48,019 nt of DNA from Flavobacteriales bacterium (GTDB lineage: Bacteria > Bacteroidota > Bacteroidia > UBA10329), in assembly GCA_021741075.1 (NCBI GenBank), contig JAIOYO010000025.1, positions 1 through 48,019 of the forward strand. Direction: 5' to 3'. Positions 9,088-19,913 of the stretch are shown piece after piece (position 1 is the first letter of the stretch; each line of letters begins with the position of its first letter). The translations under genes were made by a program, and so were the position numbers. The notes beneath the pieces are model-generated. The model saw only the letters and a list, made by a program, of their open reading frames with translations, was not told where the DNA came from and did no database searches.

Positions 9088-10047
9088 ATGGAAGAAAGAG
9101 AAAAGGCTCTGCAGGCACTAGAAAACGCATTACAATCTGCTACTACGCAAGAAGAGCGATTAAAGGCACAATTTGAGCTTGCCAAGCAGTTGCAGCCAAA
9201 CAATCATCAAAAAAGCTACACGGCATACGAAGGTTGTTTAACCTTGGCGCGGCAGCTGCAAAACAAACCAATGGAGGCGCAAAGCCTCGAAGGTATGGCG
9301 CGGGTGTTGTGGAAATTATCAGACCATCCAAGGTCTCACCGAAACTACCAAGCTGCTTTGGCTATTTATACCGAATTGGGCAACTATTATGGCATGGCTA
9401 CTAGCTATGGCGGGTTGGGTATTATTTCTTCGATGGCAGAGGAACATGCAACGGCTCTCGATTTTTTTGAATTGGCGTTGGCTGCTGCACGCAAGGCAGG
9501 CCACGAATCGTATTCGGCTGTGGTGGTTGCCAATATTGGCAATGTTTATTTTTCGTTAGGAAGGTATGACGATGCAATGGTGTGTTTTGAAAAGGCGTTG
9601 GAGTACCACCAAAAGCAACAAAACTTAACCGAAATAGCGGTAATGCTCAATGGTATGGCTGGTGTTTATGTATATACTTCTCGGTTTAATGAAGGGCTCA
9701 AATTGCTGCACAAAGCACTGGCGGTTGACAAGAAAGAAGAAAACCACACGGGAGTGGTTATGTGTTTATACAACATTGCCGAAACCCTCCGTAAACAAGC
9801 AAAGTACGAAGAGGCAATAGCTCATCAATTAGAAGCACTTGCGCTGGCAGAAAAAGTGGAATACCGTACCATGATTTTTCAAATTCATCAGCAATTGAGC
9901 GTGCTGTACGAAGCAATAGACGAACCAATAAAAGCGGCACATCACCTTCATATTTTTATGGAAGCCGAGCGCGAAGAAGGTAAGTGGATGGTAAAAAAGC
10001 AGAACGAGCGGCTGCAGCAATTTGGAAGCAGTCGCAAAACGGGATAA
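9088..10047 (+). CDS. Tetratricopeptide-repeat protein
   Basis: I chose ATG 9088 (MEEREKALQALENALQ, 319 aa); a TTG at 9058 would add ten residues but is a rarer start with no support. The whole protein is helical TPR units of about 34-40 residues, for example AYEGCLTLARQLQNKPMEAQSLEGMARVL, then units with GNYYGMATSYGGLGII, GHESYSAVVVANIGNVY, QNLTEIAVMLNGMAGVY and NHTGVVMCLYNIAETL, that is about six or seven repeats. There is no signal peptide and no attached kinase, cyclase or DNA-binding domain, so it is a cytoplasmic scaffold-type protein of unknown partner. Similar TPR blocks form the sensor half of Bacteroidota two-component proteins and adenylate-cyclase regulators, but no output domain is present here. 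The downstream region is degenerate, so a lost partner domain is possible. Confidence 0.8.
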   Translation: MEEREKALQALENALQSATTQEERLKAQFELAKQLQPNNHQKSYTAYEGCLTLARQLQNKPMEAQSLEGMARVLWKLSDHPRSHRNYQAALAIYTELGNYYGMATSYGGLGIISSMAEEHATALDFFELALAAARKAGHESYSAVVVANIGNVYFSLGRYDDAMVCFEKALEYHQKQQNLTEIAVMLNGMAGVYVYTSRFNEGLKLLHKALAVDKKEENHTGVVMCLYNIAETLRKQAKYEEAIAHQLEALALAEKVEYRTMIFQIHQQLSVLYEAIDEPIKAAHHLHIFMEAEREEGKWMVKKQNERLQQFGSSRKTG

Positions 10048-10116
10048 GCACCGAGGTTATTACTAGCCAACCCTCAGGGCTGACACAGTTCGTTGAACAG
10101 ACCCTCAACAGACCCA

Positions 10117-10263
10117 ACAAATTCTGAGCTGGTGACTACAAACTTTGAGCTGGGGCCTACAAATTCCGAGCTGGTGACTACAAATTCTAAGCTGTTGGCT
10201 ACAAATTCTGAGCTGGTGGCTACAACTTCTGAGCTGGTGGCTACAACTTTTGAGCGAGGGACA
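10117..10263. repeat. 21-bp tandem repeat (seven copies)
   Basis: Seven head-to-tail copies of ACAAATTCTGAGCTGGTGACT-like units start at 10117, 10138, 10159, 10180, 10201, 10222 and 10243, with decay in the last copy. Because 21 is a multiple of three, both strands are open across it, giving heptapeptide frames (TNSELVT on plus, SSEFVVT on minus). I recall similar NSELxT-type minisatellites in intergenic DNA of other Bacteroidota; I see no evidence that this one is translated. Confidence 0.85.
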
Positions 10264-10423
10264 TCCCACACAAAACGAAAAAGCCGCCAACATTTGCAAG
10301 TTGACGTGATTAGTGCCTTCGTCTTGAATGTTGTACTCCCATATGGCAGTAACCCAGAAATTGTTGTCTTCTACCCAACACGCACTTTCGAATCTAAAAC
10401 TTCTCCGCACCCCTATTTGGTAA

Positions 10424-10718
10424 CTAGTTGGTCTTCAGAATCGGTAATGAAAATTTTGGGAGAATATCATCAAATGGTGCAAAACGGGAAATGATATTGA
10501 GTTCAGAATCAACTAATACTACCACAGGTACAGAATAGAGGAGAAAAGCATCACTTATTACATTACTCATCTCGCTCGTTAAGAATGTGTGGGTTAAAGC
10601 CGTCTCTTGCGCTGCTACGAATTGTTTCCATTCTGACTTGTCTTCGTGCGTATCTACTGCATAGACTGAAATATTAAGCGGAGAATTTTTAACCAACGAA
10701 TCAATACGTGGCAGCAGG
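10424..10718 (-). pseudogene. Remnant of a TlpA/thioredoxin-like thiol-disulfide protein, N-terminal half missing
   Basis: Read from the complement, the frame gives LLPRIDSLVKNSPLNISVYAVD, then THEDKSEWKQFVAAQ, and FLLYSVPVVVLVDSELNII with the typical cis-Pro of the thioredoxin fold, ending at a natural-looking C-terminus (stop at 10424). In TlpA-type proteins the WxxxCxxC active site lies immediately before the segment corresponding to LLPRIDSL. Here the upstream frame instead reads RRRND and meets a stop at about 10736, so the signal peptide, N-terminal region and CxxC are all gone. The only start available is TTG 10696, in the middle of the fold. The break falls at 10711-10720, exactly where an unrelated plus-strand fragment begins. 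Confidence 0.65.
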
Positions 10719-10911
10719 TCATTTCGCCTTCGAATTTATGGGCGATCAGTATTACAATGCTAAGCGGTACTTAGGCAAGAACGTACCGGGCGCACAAATC
10801 GTTTATGATGGGTTGAAAGGCTGTTTTGAAGGGCAAGGTTCGAATAACCCAACTCAGGGTAATAATCCTGGCACTTCTTCTAGCAACGACATAGATAATA
10901 CGCAGCCTTAA
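10693..10911 (+). pseudogene. Unrecognised C-terminal coding fragment
   Basis: A short plus-strand frame opening after a stop at 10690-10692 and ending in TAA at 10911, with only a GTG (10708) near its beginning. The peptide contains HFAFEFMGDQYYNAKRYLG, then VPGAQIVYDGLKGCFEG and a Asn/Gly/Ser-rich tail ending NTQP. Composition looks protein-like, but there is no signal peptide and no recognisable fold. I read it as the tail of a larger gene whose front was lost at the same junction that cut the TlpA-like remnant. It could also be a real small gene of about 68 aa using the GTG. I cannot name the family. Confidence 0.4.
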
Positions 10912-10980
10912 TTAGACCGCACTAAAAGACCACCAATCTGTACAACGGGTCGGAGGTTTAAGCAGACATTTTTTAAGCGA

Positions 10981-13315
<2,335 letters not shown>

Positions 13316-13432
13316 TGATAGGTTCACAGCCAGCCTCTTGATGATTGGATCAAATCAAGGAAGTAAATTATGAAACTAAAGATTGATGAAAGCAATCAAT
13401 AGAATGTAGTCAAGATACAGATGAAAATTCGC

Positions 13433-14620
13433 TTACCGGTTCTCTACTTGAGAAGAATTGATTGCTGCCTTCGCTTCTTCCACTCCGTCAAGCAATCCTT
13501 TCGAAATTATTAATTCAATAAACTCAGAATTTCTCGTTGCTTGCGCTGAAAGTGCATCAAGACTGGCTGAGAATTGCTCGTTTTGATCCGTCAGTTTATC
13601 TATTGTTTCCATTTGCTCCTTTAGAGCTTCCAAAAGAATTGGCACTAAGTGCGTGTACTCTACAGATTTCCATCCTTCAGAATCTGTGTTTACTAACTCT
13701 GGGACAATCTTTTCAATCTCTTGAGCAATAACTCCATATTGTAGCCTTTCTTCTAGTTGCATATTTGGAAATTCGTCTGTTCTCCAGTAATATGTAACTC
13801 CATCAATGGCTTTTACAAGATTAGAAGCATTGGAAATAGTCTTGATGTCTTTTTTTAATCTGCCATCAGACGTTTCATTGATTGCGTTTGTCCGAATTTT
13901 ACCGTTGACGTGTAGCTTGTAAGTAGGGTTGGTGATTCCAATCCCTACATTTCCCGAATCACTAATTCTCATTTTTTCGGTAAGGTTTGTTGCACTGGAT
14001 CCAGAGTTGGTGTAAAATACTAGACTACCTTGATAAGAGGTTCCTCTCTCACCAACAACGCGACCTAGAATGTAGTTGCTCGTGCCATCAAAATTCATAA
14101 GGTCAATGAATGAAGAGGTGCGGCCCGCAGTTCCACGATAGCCTTTAATTGCAATTCCCATTCCATTGGAAATGGTTGATTGTTCAAATCGAGCGATTAT
14201 GTTGTCCTGTATTGAAATGCCTTGAGCGGTTCCTAAGCCTTTAACATCAAGTCGATAAGTGGGAGTGTTATTTCCGATACCCACATTACCTGATACCCCA
14301 GAGTATTGGTCGTTTCCGACTATCGTCCAATCAGTATCTGCCCCACTGCCTCCTCCTAAAGGAATCCAAGCTGCGCCATCCCAACCTTCGTATTGACCAG
14401 ATTTGAATCGAATTGTTCCTGCTCCGCCAAGTGGCGCGCCAGTAGTATTGGTAAAATCTGTCCCAATTTTGATTGCTCCATTTACATCCAACATTTCAGC
14501 TGGTGCGGTTGTGGCACCAACTTTCATCCCCTGTTGAGCTATTGACAGGAAAGGAAGAGAAAAAACAGCAGTAACAACTACTGCAATGCTGTGTTTGAAT
14601 AAAAAATGAAAACGTGCCAT
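13433..14620 (-). CDS. Tail-fibre-type surface protein with S74 chaperone domain
   Basis: A 395-aa paralogue of the collagen-like neighbour. Signal peptide about 1-28 (ending SIAQQ), the same QGMKVGATTAPAEMLDVNGAI opening, and the shared block [14 protein letters not shown]...KGYRGT...SFIDLMN (about residues 130-175), strongly conserved between the two also at DNA level. The collagen stalk and the long beta-repeat section are absent. The C-terminal S74 domain keeps the motif S-D-G-R-L-K and [16 protein letters not shown], followed by a coiled coil (EQMETIDKLTDQNEQ). Likely a short trimeric surface fibre. Tandem arrangement with 193 bp between the genes suggests local duplication followed by gain or loss of the stalk. 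Confidence 0.87.
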   Translation of the reverse strand: MARFHFLFKHSIAVVVTAVFSLPFLSIAQQGMKVGATTAPAEMLDVNGAIKIGTDFTNTTGAPLGGAGTIRFKSGQYEGWDGAAWIPLGGGSGADTDWTIVGNDQYSGVSGNVGIGNNTPTYRLDVKGLGTAQGISIQDNIIARFEQSTISNGMGIAIKGYRGTAGRTSSFIDLMNFDGTSNYILGRVVGERGTSYQGSLVFYTNSGSSATNLTEKMRISDSGNVGIGITNPTYKLHVNGKIRTNAINETSDGRLKKDIKTISNASNLVKAIDGVTYYWRTDEFPNMQLEERLQYGVIAQEIEKIVPELVNTDSEGWKSVEYTHLVPILLEALKEQMETIDKLTDQNEQFSASLDALSAQATRNSEFIELIISKGLLDGVEEAKAAINSSQVENR

Positions 14621-14746
14621 GGAGGAGATATTTCAGTTATGGTTGAAATAAAGGTAGAAATTAATTCATGTAAATTGATACATGTGTGATAGTTTCATTG
14701 TCTAGCGCTAGAAAAATAGCATTTTAAATTGCCGAAGTGGCTGGAA

Positions 14747-15781
14747 TTACCACCTCACCGCTACCTTCCCCATCGATCTTCTGCCTTCAACATATTCGTG
14801 TGCTTCGGCTAATCGGTCAGCTTTGAATTCGGCCCCAACCACGGGTTTAATTTCTCCAGCTTTCCAAAGTTCTACTACGGCTTTCATAGTTCTGGCCAGC
14901 ACTTGTGGCCGGTCGTCAGCCACATGAAGCATGTTTACGCCAATCATTGCTTTCGAATTCATCAGCAATTGAATTGGACTAAACAGCCCGAAGTTGGCTG
15001 CAAGTTTCAGTTGATTGATTACCTGTGACCCGCCATCTACTTGTTCCGCAGCACCAAAACCGACAATTCTTCCGCCTTTTCCTAAGGCCTTGAATCCATC
15101 CGAATAACTCTTTCCGCCTAGCGAATCAAACACCACGTCTAAACCACGTTTTCCGAGCATTTCTTTGATGACTTTGGTAAAATCTTGCTTTCGGTAATTG
15201 ATAGGAACATGCACGCCTTGGTCTTGAATGTATTTCAGTTTTTCTTCCGAACCAGCTGTTCCGTAAATGGTGCAGCCTTTACGTTTCAGCAATTGAACCA
15301 ACGCGGTTCCAACGCCACCTGCCGCAGCCTGAACAAGTACGTGGTCTTCTGGGAAAATAGAAACACGTTCCTCAGCACAATGGTAAGCCGTACAATATTG
15401 AACCGCCAAAGCCAACGCTTCTCCTAACGGCATATCTTCTGGGATTGGCTGTATCGCCCGTTCATCTGCCAGTACGTGGGTTGAATATCCACCGAATCGA
15501 GAAAATGCCACAACACGAGTTCCACTTGGAAATGCTTCGCCATTGATAATTGATTTTTCCATCGTTAGGCCCACAGACTCGTATCCTACAACGCAAGGCG
15601 TTGGGGGCGCATCCTGATATAATCCTTTGCGAGCCATGATGTCGGCAAAATTTATCCCGAAGCCCTCTGTAGCAACTCGGACATAACCTGCTTGTGGTTG
15701 CGGTATTTCTTCTTCACGAAGTTCAAAAGCAGTTTTGGCTGAACCGTGTTTGGTGATATAGTACGAGCGTTTCTTTTCCAT
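14747..15781 (-). CDS. Zinc-type MDR quinone oxidoreductase, VAT-1-like
   Basis: 344 aa from ATG 15781 (MEKKRSYYITKHGS); a longer frame to 15841 is rejected because it would overlap the divergent gene and adds no conserved sequence. The GroES-like N-terminal half carries GINFADIMARKGLYQDAPPTPCVVGYESVG, close to the synaptic-vesicle VAT-1/quinone reductase branch of the MDR superfamily. The Rossmann half has the NADPH motif AAAGGVG and then VFDSLGGKSYSDGFKALGKGGRIVGFG. The Cys/His ligands for catalytic zinc seen in true alcohol dehydrogenases are absent, as in quinone reductases. Predicted cytosolic NADPH-dependent reductase of quinones or enones. Only 44 bp separate its start from that of the DUF5686 gene, so the two promoters are back to back. 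Confidence 0.87.
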   Translation of the reverse strand: MEKKRSYYITKHGSAKTAFELREEEIPQPQAGYVRVATEGFGINFADIMARKGLYQDAPPTPCVVGYESVGLTMEKSIINGEAFPSGTRVVAFSRFGGYSTHVLADERAIQPIPEDMPLGEALALAVQYCTAYHCAEERVSIFPEDHVLVQAAAGGVGTALVQLLKRKGCTIYGTAGSEEKLKYIQDQGVHVPINYRKQDFTKVIKEMLGKRGLDVVFDSLGGKSYSDGFKALGKGGRIVGFGAAEQVDGGSQVINQLKLAANFGLFSPIQLLMNSKAMIGVNMLHVADDRPQVLARTMKAVVELWKAGEIKPVVGAEFKADRLAEAHEYVEGRRSMGKVAVRW

Positions 15782-15825
15782 ACCGATAAAACTACGCAAC
15801 TGGTTGATTGTTTTCTTTGTGTCCG

Positions 15826-18222
15826 ATGCGCCAACTGACATTTCTTCTTTTTGCCCTTACACTCTTTCGAACGGTTTTTGCTCAGCAGGTCATTTCTGGT
15901 ATTGTTTGCGATAGTGTAACGAACGAACCACTTGTGTTTGCGCATGTGGTGCTCAATGATGGCCCTATGGGATCGACCACTGACCTCAACGGTTTTTTCA
16001 AAATTCAAACAAGCGATTCAGTTGCTCACATTCGTGTAAAGTACATCGGGTTTGAAACCCGCAAGTTTCCTATTGGCGCAAAGACCGATTCGTTGGTTTT
16101 CAAATTGCCAAAGTCGAACTTACAATTGGCAGAAGTGATTATTCTTCCTGGTGAGAATCCTGCTGAAAGAATCATCAAAAATGTACTGAAGAACCGAAAG
16201 GAAAACGACCCAGCCAACCTTCCTTATTTCGCATACAAGGCTTATGAGAAAACGATTTTCACGTTGGATGAAGATACGCTCATTACCAACAAACGTTCAA
16301 CGCAAGACACGATGGTTGCAGCCATTCGGAACCTGCTGGAGAAGCAGCACATCATGATGTCGGAGAACGTATATGAGCGTAAATATCGCAATGGAAAATA
16401 CACCGATAATGTAGAGGCCACGAGGTTTTCTGGCATGAAGAATCCGCAGTTTGCGATGCTTGCCAGTCAGATGCAATCGTTCTCGTTTTACAAGGATTAT
16501 TTCACCGTGGGACAACAGGCGTTTCTTGGGCCAATCAGCCCCAATAGCTCAAACAATTATTTCTTCATTATTGAGGATACGTTGATGGTGGAACAAGACA
16601 CGGTCATTATCATCAGCTATCAGCCTAAAAAGGGGAAGAAATTTGATGCGCTCAAAGGGCAATTGCATATTAATATAACCGACTTTGCGCTAATGAATGC
16701 TTCGGCCAACGTAGTTGATGGGCAAGGGGTGGAGATAAAGATTCAGCACAAATACGAGATGTTGGAAGGAAAAACATGGTTTCCTACACAGCTGAATACC
16801 GATTTTAAAATGCTTGGGTTGAACCTAAATGGTTTTAACATAAAAGGAGTTGGCACCACCTATAATAAGGAGGTGAACTTGAACGAGAAGATTCGTGCAC
16901 TCGATATTAGTACTAATACCCTGGAGTTGGATTCAAAGGCGCATAAAAAAGATTCCGCATATTGGAATGGCGAGCGCGCAACGCCACTATCTGAGAAGGA
17001 ATTACGCACGTATCACGTCATAGATAGCATTGGCAAAGAGCTGAAATTGGAGAAGCAGATTAAGCTGCTGATTGCCTTCGGAACGGGGCGCTTTCCTATT
17101 GGTCCCGTTGAGCTGGATCTTGACAAGATTATCGACTACAATGAATATGAAGGTTTCCGTTTGGGGGTTGGTTTGCACACTGCTCCCGACTTAATCAAGT
17201 GGGCCAATTTTGGGGCTTACGTTGCGTATGGTTTTAAGGATAAAGAGGTGAAATATGGTGGAGATGCCGAGTTCACGCTTCATAAGAATTTGGGACTTCA
17301 GCTTCGCGGGGCGTATAATCACGATGTGCGAGAAATAGGCGCGCAGGAATTTTTAGTGGATGACAATCAGTCCCTTGGTTCTATGTACAGCGACTTGGTT
17401 ATTCAGCGAATGGACCTGATGAACGCTTGGAATGCAGCTATTCGAATAAACCCGTTGCGTGGCTGGCACTTTGAGGCGCAATTCCGCCATCAAGATGCTG
17501 AAAGTAAACATGGCTACTTCCACGTTCCTCAAAACACGACTGATAGTTTGACAAAAGCGCAGTATGCGGAGGTGCGTATTGGATTCCGGTTTGCTCCATT
17601 CGAAAAGAAAATGCGCTTGGGAGCACGAGAAATTATTCAAGATAAAGGTGCGGTCATTCTTTGGGCAACAGTCACCAAGGGTTTGAAAGACATTCTGTCC
17701 TCAGACTACGATTATTGGAAAGCGGACGTGAAATTGGAGGGCAAATTCCGCATTCGAAAAGTTGGAATAGAGTTTTGGCAATTAAGCGCTGGCTGGATTT
17801 CTAATCCTGTTCCGTATTTGAAAATGTATACGCCAAAGGCCAATTATGATGATATAACGCTATTCTCACCCAATTCGTTTGAAACAGTTCGTCCGAACGA
17901 ATTCCTCAATCAATATCAAATTGCGTTGCATCAACGACATAATTTTGGCACGGTAAATACAGGCATCAAATGGATACGGCCAGATTTTAATTGGGTAAAT
18001 AGTTTTGGTTTTGGCTGGCTTACTAAGCCGGAAATTCACGCTGGATTGAAAATCCAGGATATGAGCAAAGGAATTTTTGAAACGGGAGTTGTGATTGACG
18101 ACATCATCAAGGTAAATCTAATTGGAATAGGCGGTGGCATCTTCTACCGATACGGTGCATACTCGTTTTCCAATGAATTTGATAATCTTGCGTTTAAACT
18201 AAGCATGAAAATCGGCTTCTGA
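15826..18222 (+). CDS. DUF5686 / carboxypeptidase-regulatory-like outer-membrane protein
   Basis: 798 aa from ATG 15826 (a TTG at 15808 is not needed; the signal peptide MRQLTFLLFALTLFRTVFA starts at the ATG). Residues about 20-95 are a carboxypeptidase-D regulatory-like fold (ISGIVCDSVTNEPLVFAHVVLND...GSTTDLNGFFKI...VKYIGFE). Then comes the DUF5686 signature AERIIKNVLKNRKENDP and YFAYKAYEKT, and the rest is alternating aromatic beta-strands ending in KLSMKIGF, as in an outer-membrane barrel. Role unknown; members are common and often multi-copy in Bacteroidota. Its stop overlaps the next start as TGATG. Confidence 0.85.
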   Translation: MRQLTFLLFALTLFRTVFAQQVISGIVCDSVTNEPLVFAHVVLNDGPMGSTTDLNGFFKIQTSDSVAHIRVKYIGFETRKFPIGAKTDSLVFKLPKSNLQLAEVIILPGENPAERIIKNVLKNRKENDPANLPYFAYKAYEKTIFTLDEDTLITNKRSTQDTMVAAIRNLLEKQHIMMSENVYERKYRNGKYTDNVEATRFSGMKNPQFAMLASQMQSFSFYKDYFTVGQQAFLGPISPNSSNNYFFIIEDTLMVEQDTVIIISYQPKKGKKFDALKGQLHINITDFALMNASANVVDGQGVEIKIQHKYEMLEGKTWFPTQLNTDFKMLGLNLNGFNIKGVGTTYNKEVNLNEKIRALDISTNTLELDSKAHKKDSAYWNGERATPLSEKELRTYHVIDSIGKELKLEKQIKLLIAFGTGRFPIGPVELDLDKIIDYNEYEGFRLGVGLHTAPDLIKWANFGAYVAYGFKDKEVKYGGDAEFTLHKNLGLQLRGAYNHDVREIGAQEFLVDDNQSLGSMYSDLVIQRMDLMNAWNAAIRINPLRGWHFEAQFRHQDAESKHGYFHVPQNTTDSLTKAQYAEVRIGFRFAPFEKKMRLGAREIIQDKGAVILWATVTKGLKDILSSDYDYWKADVKLEGKFRIRKVGIEFWQLSAGWISNPVPYLKMYTPKANYDDITLFSPNSFETVRPNEFLNQYQIALHQRHNFGTVNTGIKWIRPDFNWVNSFGFGWLTKPEIHAGLKIQDMSKGIFETGVVIDDIIKVNLIGIGGGIFYRYGAYSFSNEFDNLAFKLSMKIGF

Positions 18223-18929
18223 TGACTGCATCAAGCTTATTAGGAATCAAAGTGCCACGACCAGAAAATGGCGGTAGGCGCTTGGTGATAACCGACATTC
18301 ATGGCTGCGCTAACACGTTTCAGGCATTACTCGAAAAGGTAGGCTTGACAACTGATGACCAGCTATTTCTTTTAGGCGATTTCATCAATCGTGGACCAAG
18401 AAGCATAGAGGTAATTGACATGGTTTTGAAGCTGGAAGAAGACGGCTACAACGTTTTTCCATTGATGGGAAATCATGAAGAAACGGTGCTGCACATCATT
18501 CGTGAAAAGCCCGAAGAACTAAAAATGCTACTGAAATCTCGGAATTCAATGAACTTGATGAACAAGCATCAACGTATTAAGAAACGGGCATTCCGCTTCA
18601 TGCGCAAATTGCCATACTATTACGATTTAGACGATTTCTATCTAGTTCATGCTGGATTTAATATGAAGATTGAGAAACCGCTAACTGATAAGCACGCCAT
18701 GGTTTGGGTTCGTAACTTTTCATTAGATGACAAGTTCAACGGCAAAACGGTTTGTTTTGGGCATACTCCCACCAAAAAATCCAAGATTAAAAATGCTGTT
18801 GCTTCCAACGGCAATTACATTTGCTTAGACAACGGCTGTTCCCACACGTATCTCGGTAAGGAGTACGGTCGCCTTCTTTGCCTCGACCTTGACAGCCGGG
18901 AGTTGTTTAAGCAGAAGAATATTGATTGA
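18222..18929 (+). CDS. Metallophosphoesterase, serine/threonine phosphatase (PPP) type
   Basis: 235 aa. All PPP-family metal and phosphate motifs are visible: D25-I-H27-G (ITDIHGC), G52-D53-FINRG (the GDxxDRG equivalent, with Asn in place of the usual second Asp), GN84H85E, VHAGF and CFGHTP near the C-terminus. Cytosolic, predicted di-metal phosphatase acting on phosphoproteins or diadenosine polyphosphates. The start overlaps the stop of the DUF5686 gene by one base, so translation is coupled; a functional link to that barrel is only inferred. The downstream gene is convergent and almost touching (1 bp gap). Confidence 0.88.
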   Translation: MTASSLLGIKVPRPENGGRRLVITDIHGCANTFQALLEKVGLTTDDQLFLLGDFINRGPRSIEVIDMVLKLEEDGYNVFPLMGNHEETVLHIIREKPEELKMLLKSRNSMNLMNKHQRIKKRAFRFMRKLPYYYDLDDFYLVHAGFNMKIEKPLTDKHAMVWVRNFSLDDKFNGKTVCFGHTPTKKSKIKNAVASNGNYICLDNGCSHTYLGKEYGRLLCLDLDSRELFKQKNID

Positions 18930-18930
18930 T

Positions 18931-19593
18931 CTACAGAAAGGTAAACCCGAGGCTAAAAAGAAACCGATGATATTTTTCGCTTAGCGCGGCATTAATCAAC
19001 GCGCCACCATCTTCGTCCTGAATAGTTTGCTCAATTCTATTTCCTGCACTAACGAATTGATAGCCTAGAGAAGTATTGAGGAAAGCGTGTTTACCCAATT
19101 TGAAAGAAATTCCCAATGCAGGTTCGAGAAAGAAACCATCCCATTTGTACCAGTCCGAATCCAACGATTGATCTAGTTCTTCAAACGAAGCAAAATGATA
19201 ACCGCCTTTAAACTCGGAGAAAGGTCTGATTTTTCCGTTGGCAAAGTTGAGCCGTGCATGCCCGTATGCAGAAATTTGATGAGCTTCTTGATTGTGATTG
19301 TCGCTTGGTTGAAACGTGTATGCCACACCAGGTCCTACATACAATAGATTGCCAATTAGTGCTCCAAATGAGGTGGAAATTCTGGGCGCTGGCATCTTGT
19401 ATCCTGCCACATCAACTTCAGATTCTCCTGCAGAGAACGAAGTAATCCTTGTGGTTTCTCCAAGCTGTATTCCTACTGAAACCTCTGTAATGTTGCTAAA
19501 TCCAACCAATCTGGAGTCTTTTTCATTCTCCTGTGAGGACGCACAGAAGGAAATAAAACCAGCAAGAGTTAATGTGATGAGTGACCTTTTCAT
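18931..19593 (-). CDS. Predicted outer-membrane beta-barrel protein
   Basis: 220 aa. Signal peptide MKRSLITLTLAGFISFCASS, then a run of short amphipathic strands (VSVGIQLGETTRITSF, LLYVGPGVAYTF, GHARLNFANGKIRPFSEFKGGYHF, LEPALGISFKLGKHAFLNTSLGYQFV) ending in FLFSLGFTFL with a terminal hydrophobic/aromatic residue pattern. This is the layout of small OmpA/OmpW-like eight-strand barrels. No specific family is recognised. It is monocistronic and convergent with the phosphatase gene. Confidence 0.7.
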   Translation of the reverse strand: MKRSLITLTLAGFISFCASSQENEKDSRLVGFSNITEVSVGIQLGETTRITSFSAGESEVDVAGYKMPAPRISTSFGALIGNLLYVGPGVAYTFQPSDNHNQEAHQISAYGHARLNFANGKIRPFSEFKGGYHFASFEELDQSLDSDWYKWDGFFLEPALGISFKLGKHAFLNTSLGYQFVSAGNRIEQTIQDEDGGALINAALSEKYHRFLFSLGFTFL

Positions 19594-19861
19594 GACGTAT
19601 CAGTTAGGTTTCTGAGCTTCCAAAACGGTTAACTCATTACGATATTACTGAATATGAAATTGCAAAACTGAATGTGATCGCGTGCATTATCCTCATTCCA
19701 TTGTTCAAAACCTAGGCAAAAGGAATTATGCTTCGCCCCCGCTTTCAGTAAGCTCAACGGCAGGTTAATTGGTCGTGTTATGCTTATTGAAATAAAATCT
19801 GTTGGCAAAAAAAGGTTAATCTGAAGGAATTGTTAAAACTCAATTTTGCTAATGCAAGACC
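19594..19861. other. Intergenic region, nothing recognised
   Basis: AT-rich spacer between two divergent genes. No ORF, hairpin or RNA gene is seen. It presumably carries the promoter of the minus-strand barrel gene, but I find no clean TAnnTTTG on that strand. Confidence 0.5.
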
Positions 19862-19891
19862 TTTGTAGCGTGGTCATATAATCTACCTTTG
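19862..19891 (+). promoter_or_regulatory. Bacteroidota promoter of the lamin-tail/TonB/nuclease operon
   Basis: TTTG at 19862-19865, 18 nt, then TACCTTTG at 19884-19891: full matches to both the -33 and -7 consensus of the Bacteroidota sigma factor. The leader to ATG 19914 would be about 16-18 nt. This is the best promoter in the window. Confidence 0.7.
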
Positions 19892-19913
19892 CGCAATAAT
19901 TAGCAACTCATAA

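Noticed and set aside
10117..10263. CRISPR array
   Set aside because: Head-to-tail repeats without spacers; a minisatellite.
10093..10494. 133-aa plus-strand frame across the 21-bp minisatellite
   Set aside because: Open only because the unit length is 3n; the second half is the complement of the TlpA-like remnant and has no recognisable fold or signal.
15782..15841. Upstream extension of the VAT-1-like reductase
   Set aside because: Would overlap the start of the divergent DUF5686 gene; conserved sequence begins at MEKKRSYY.
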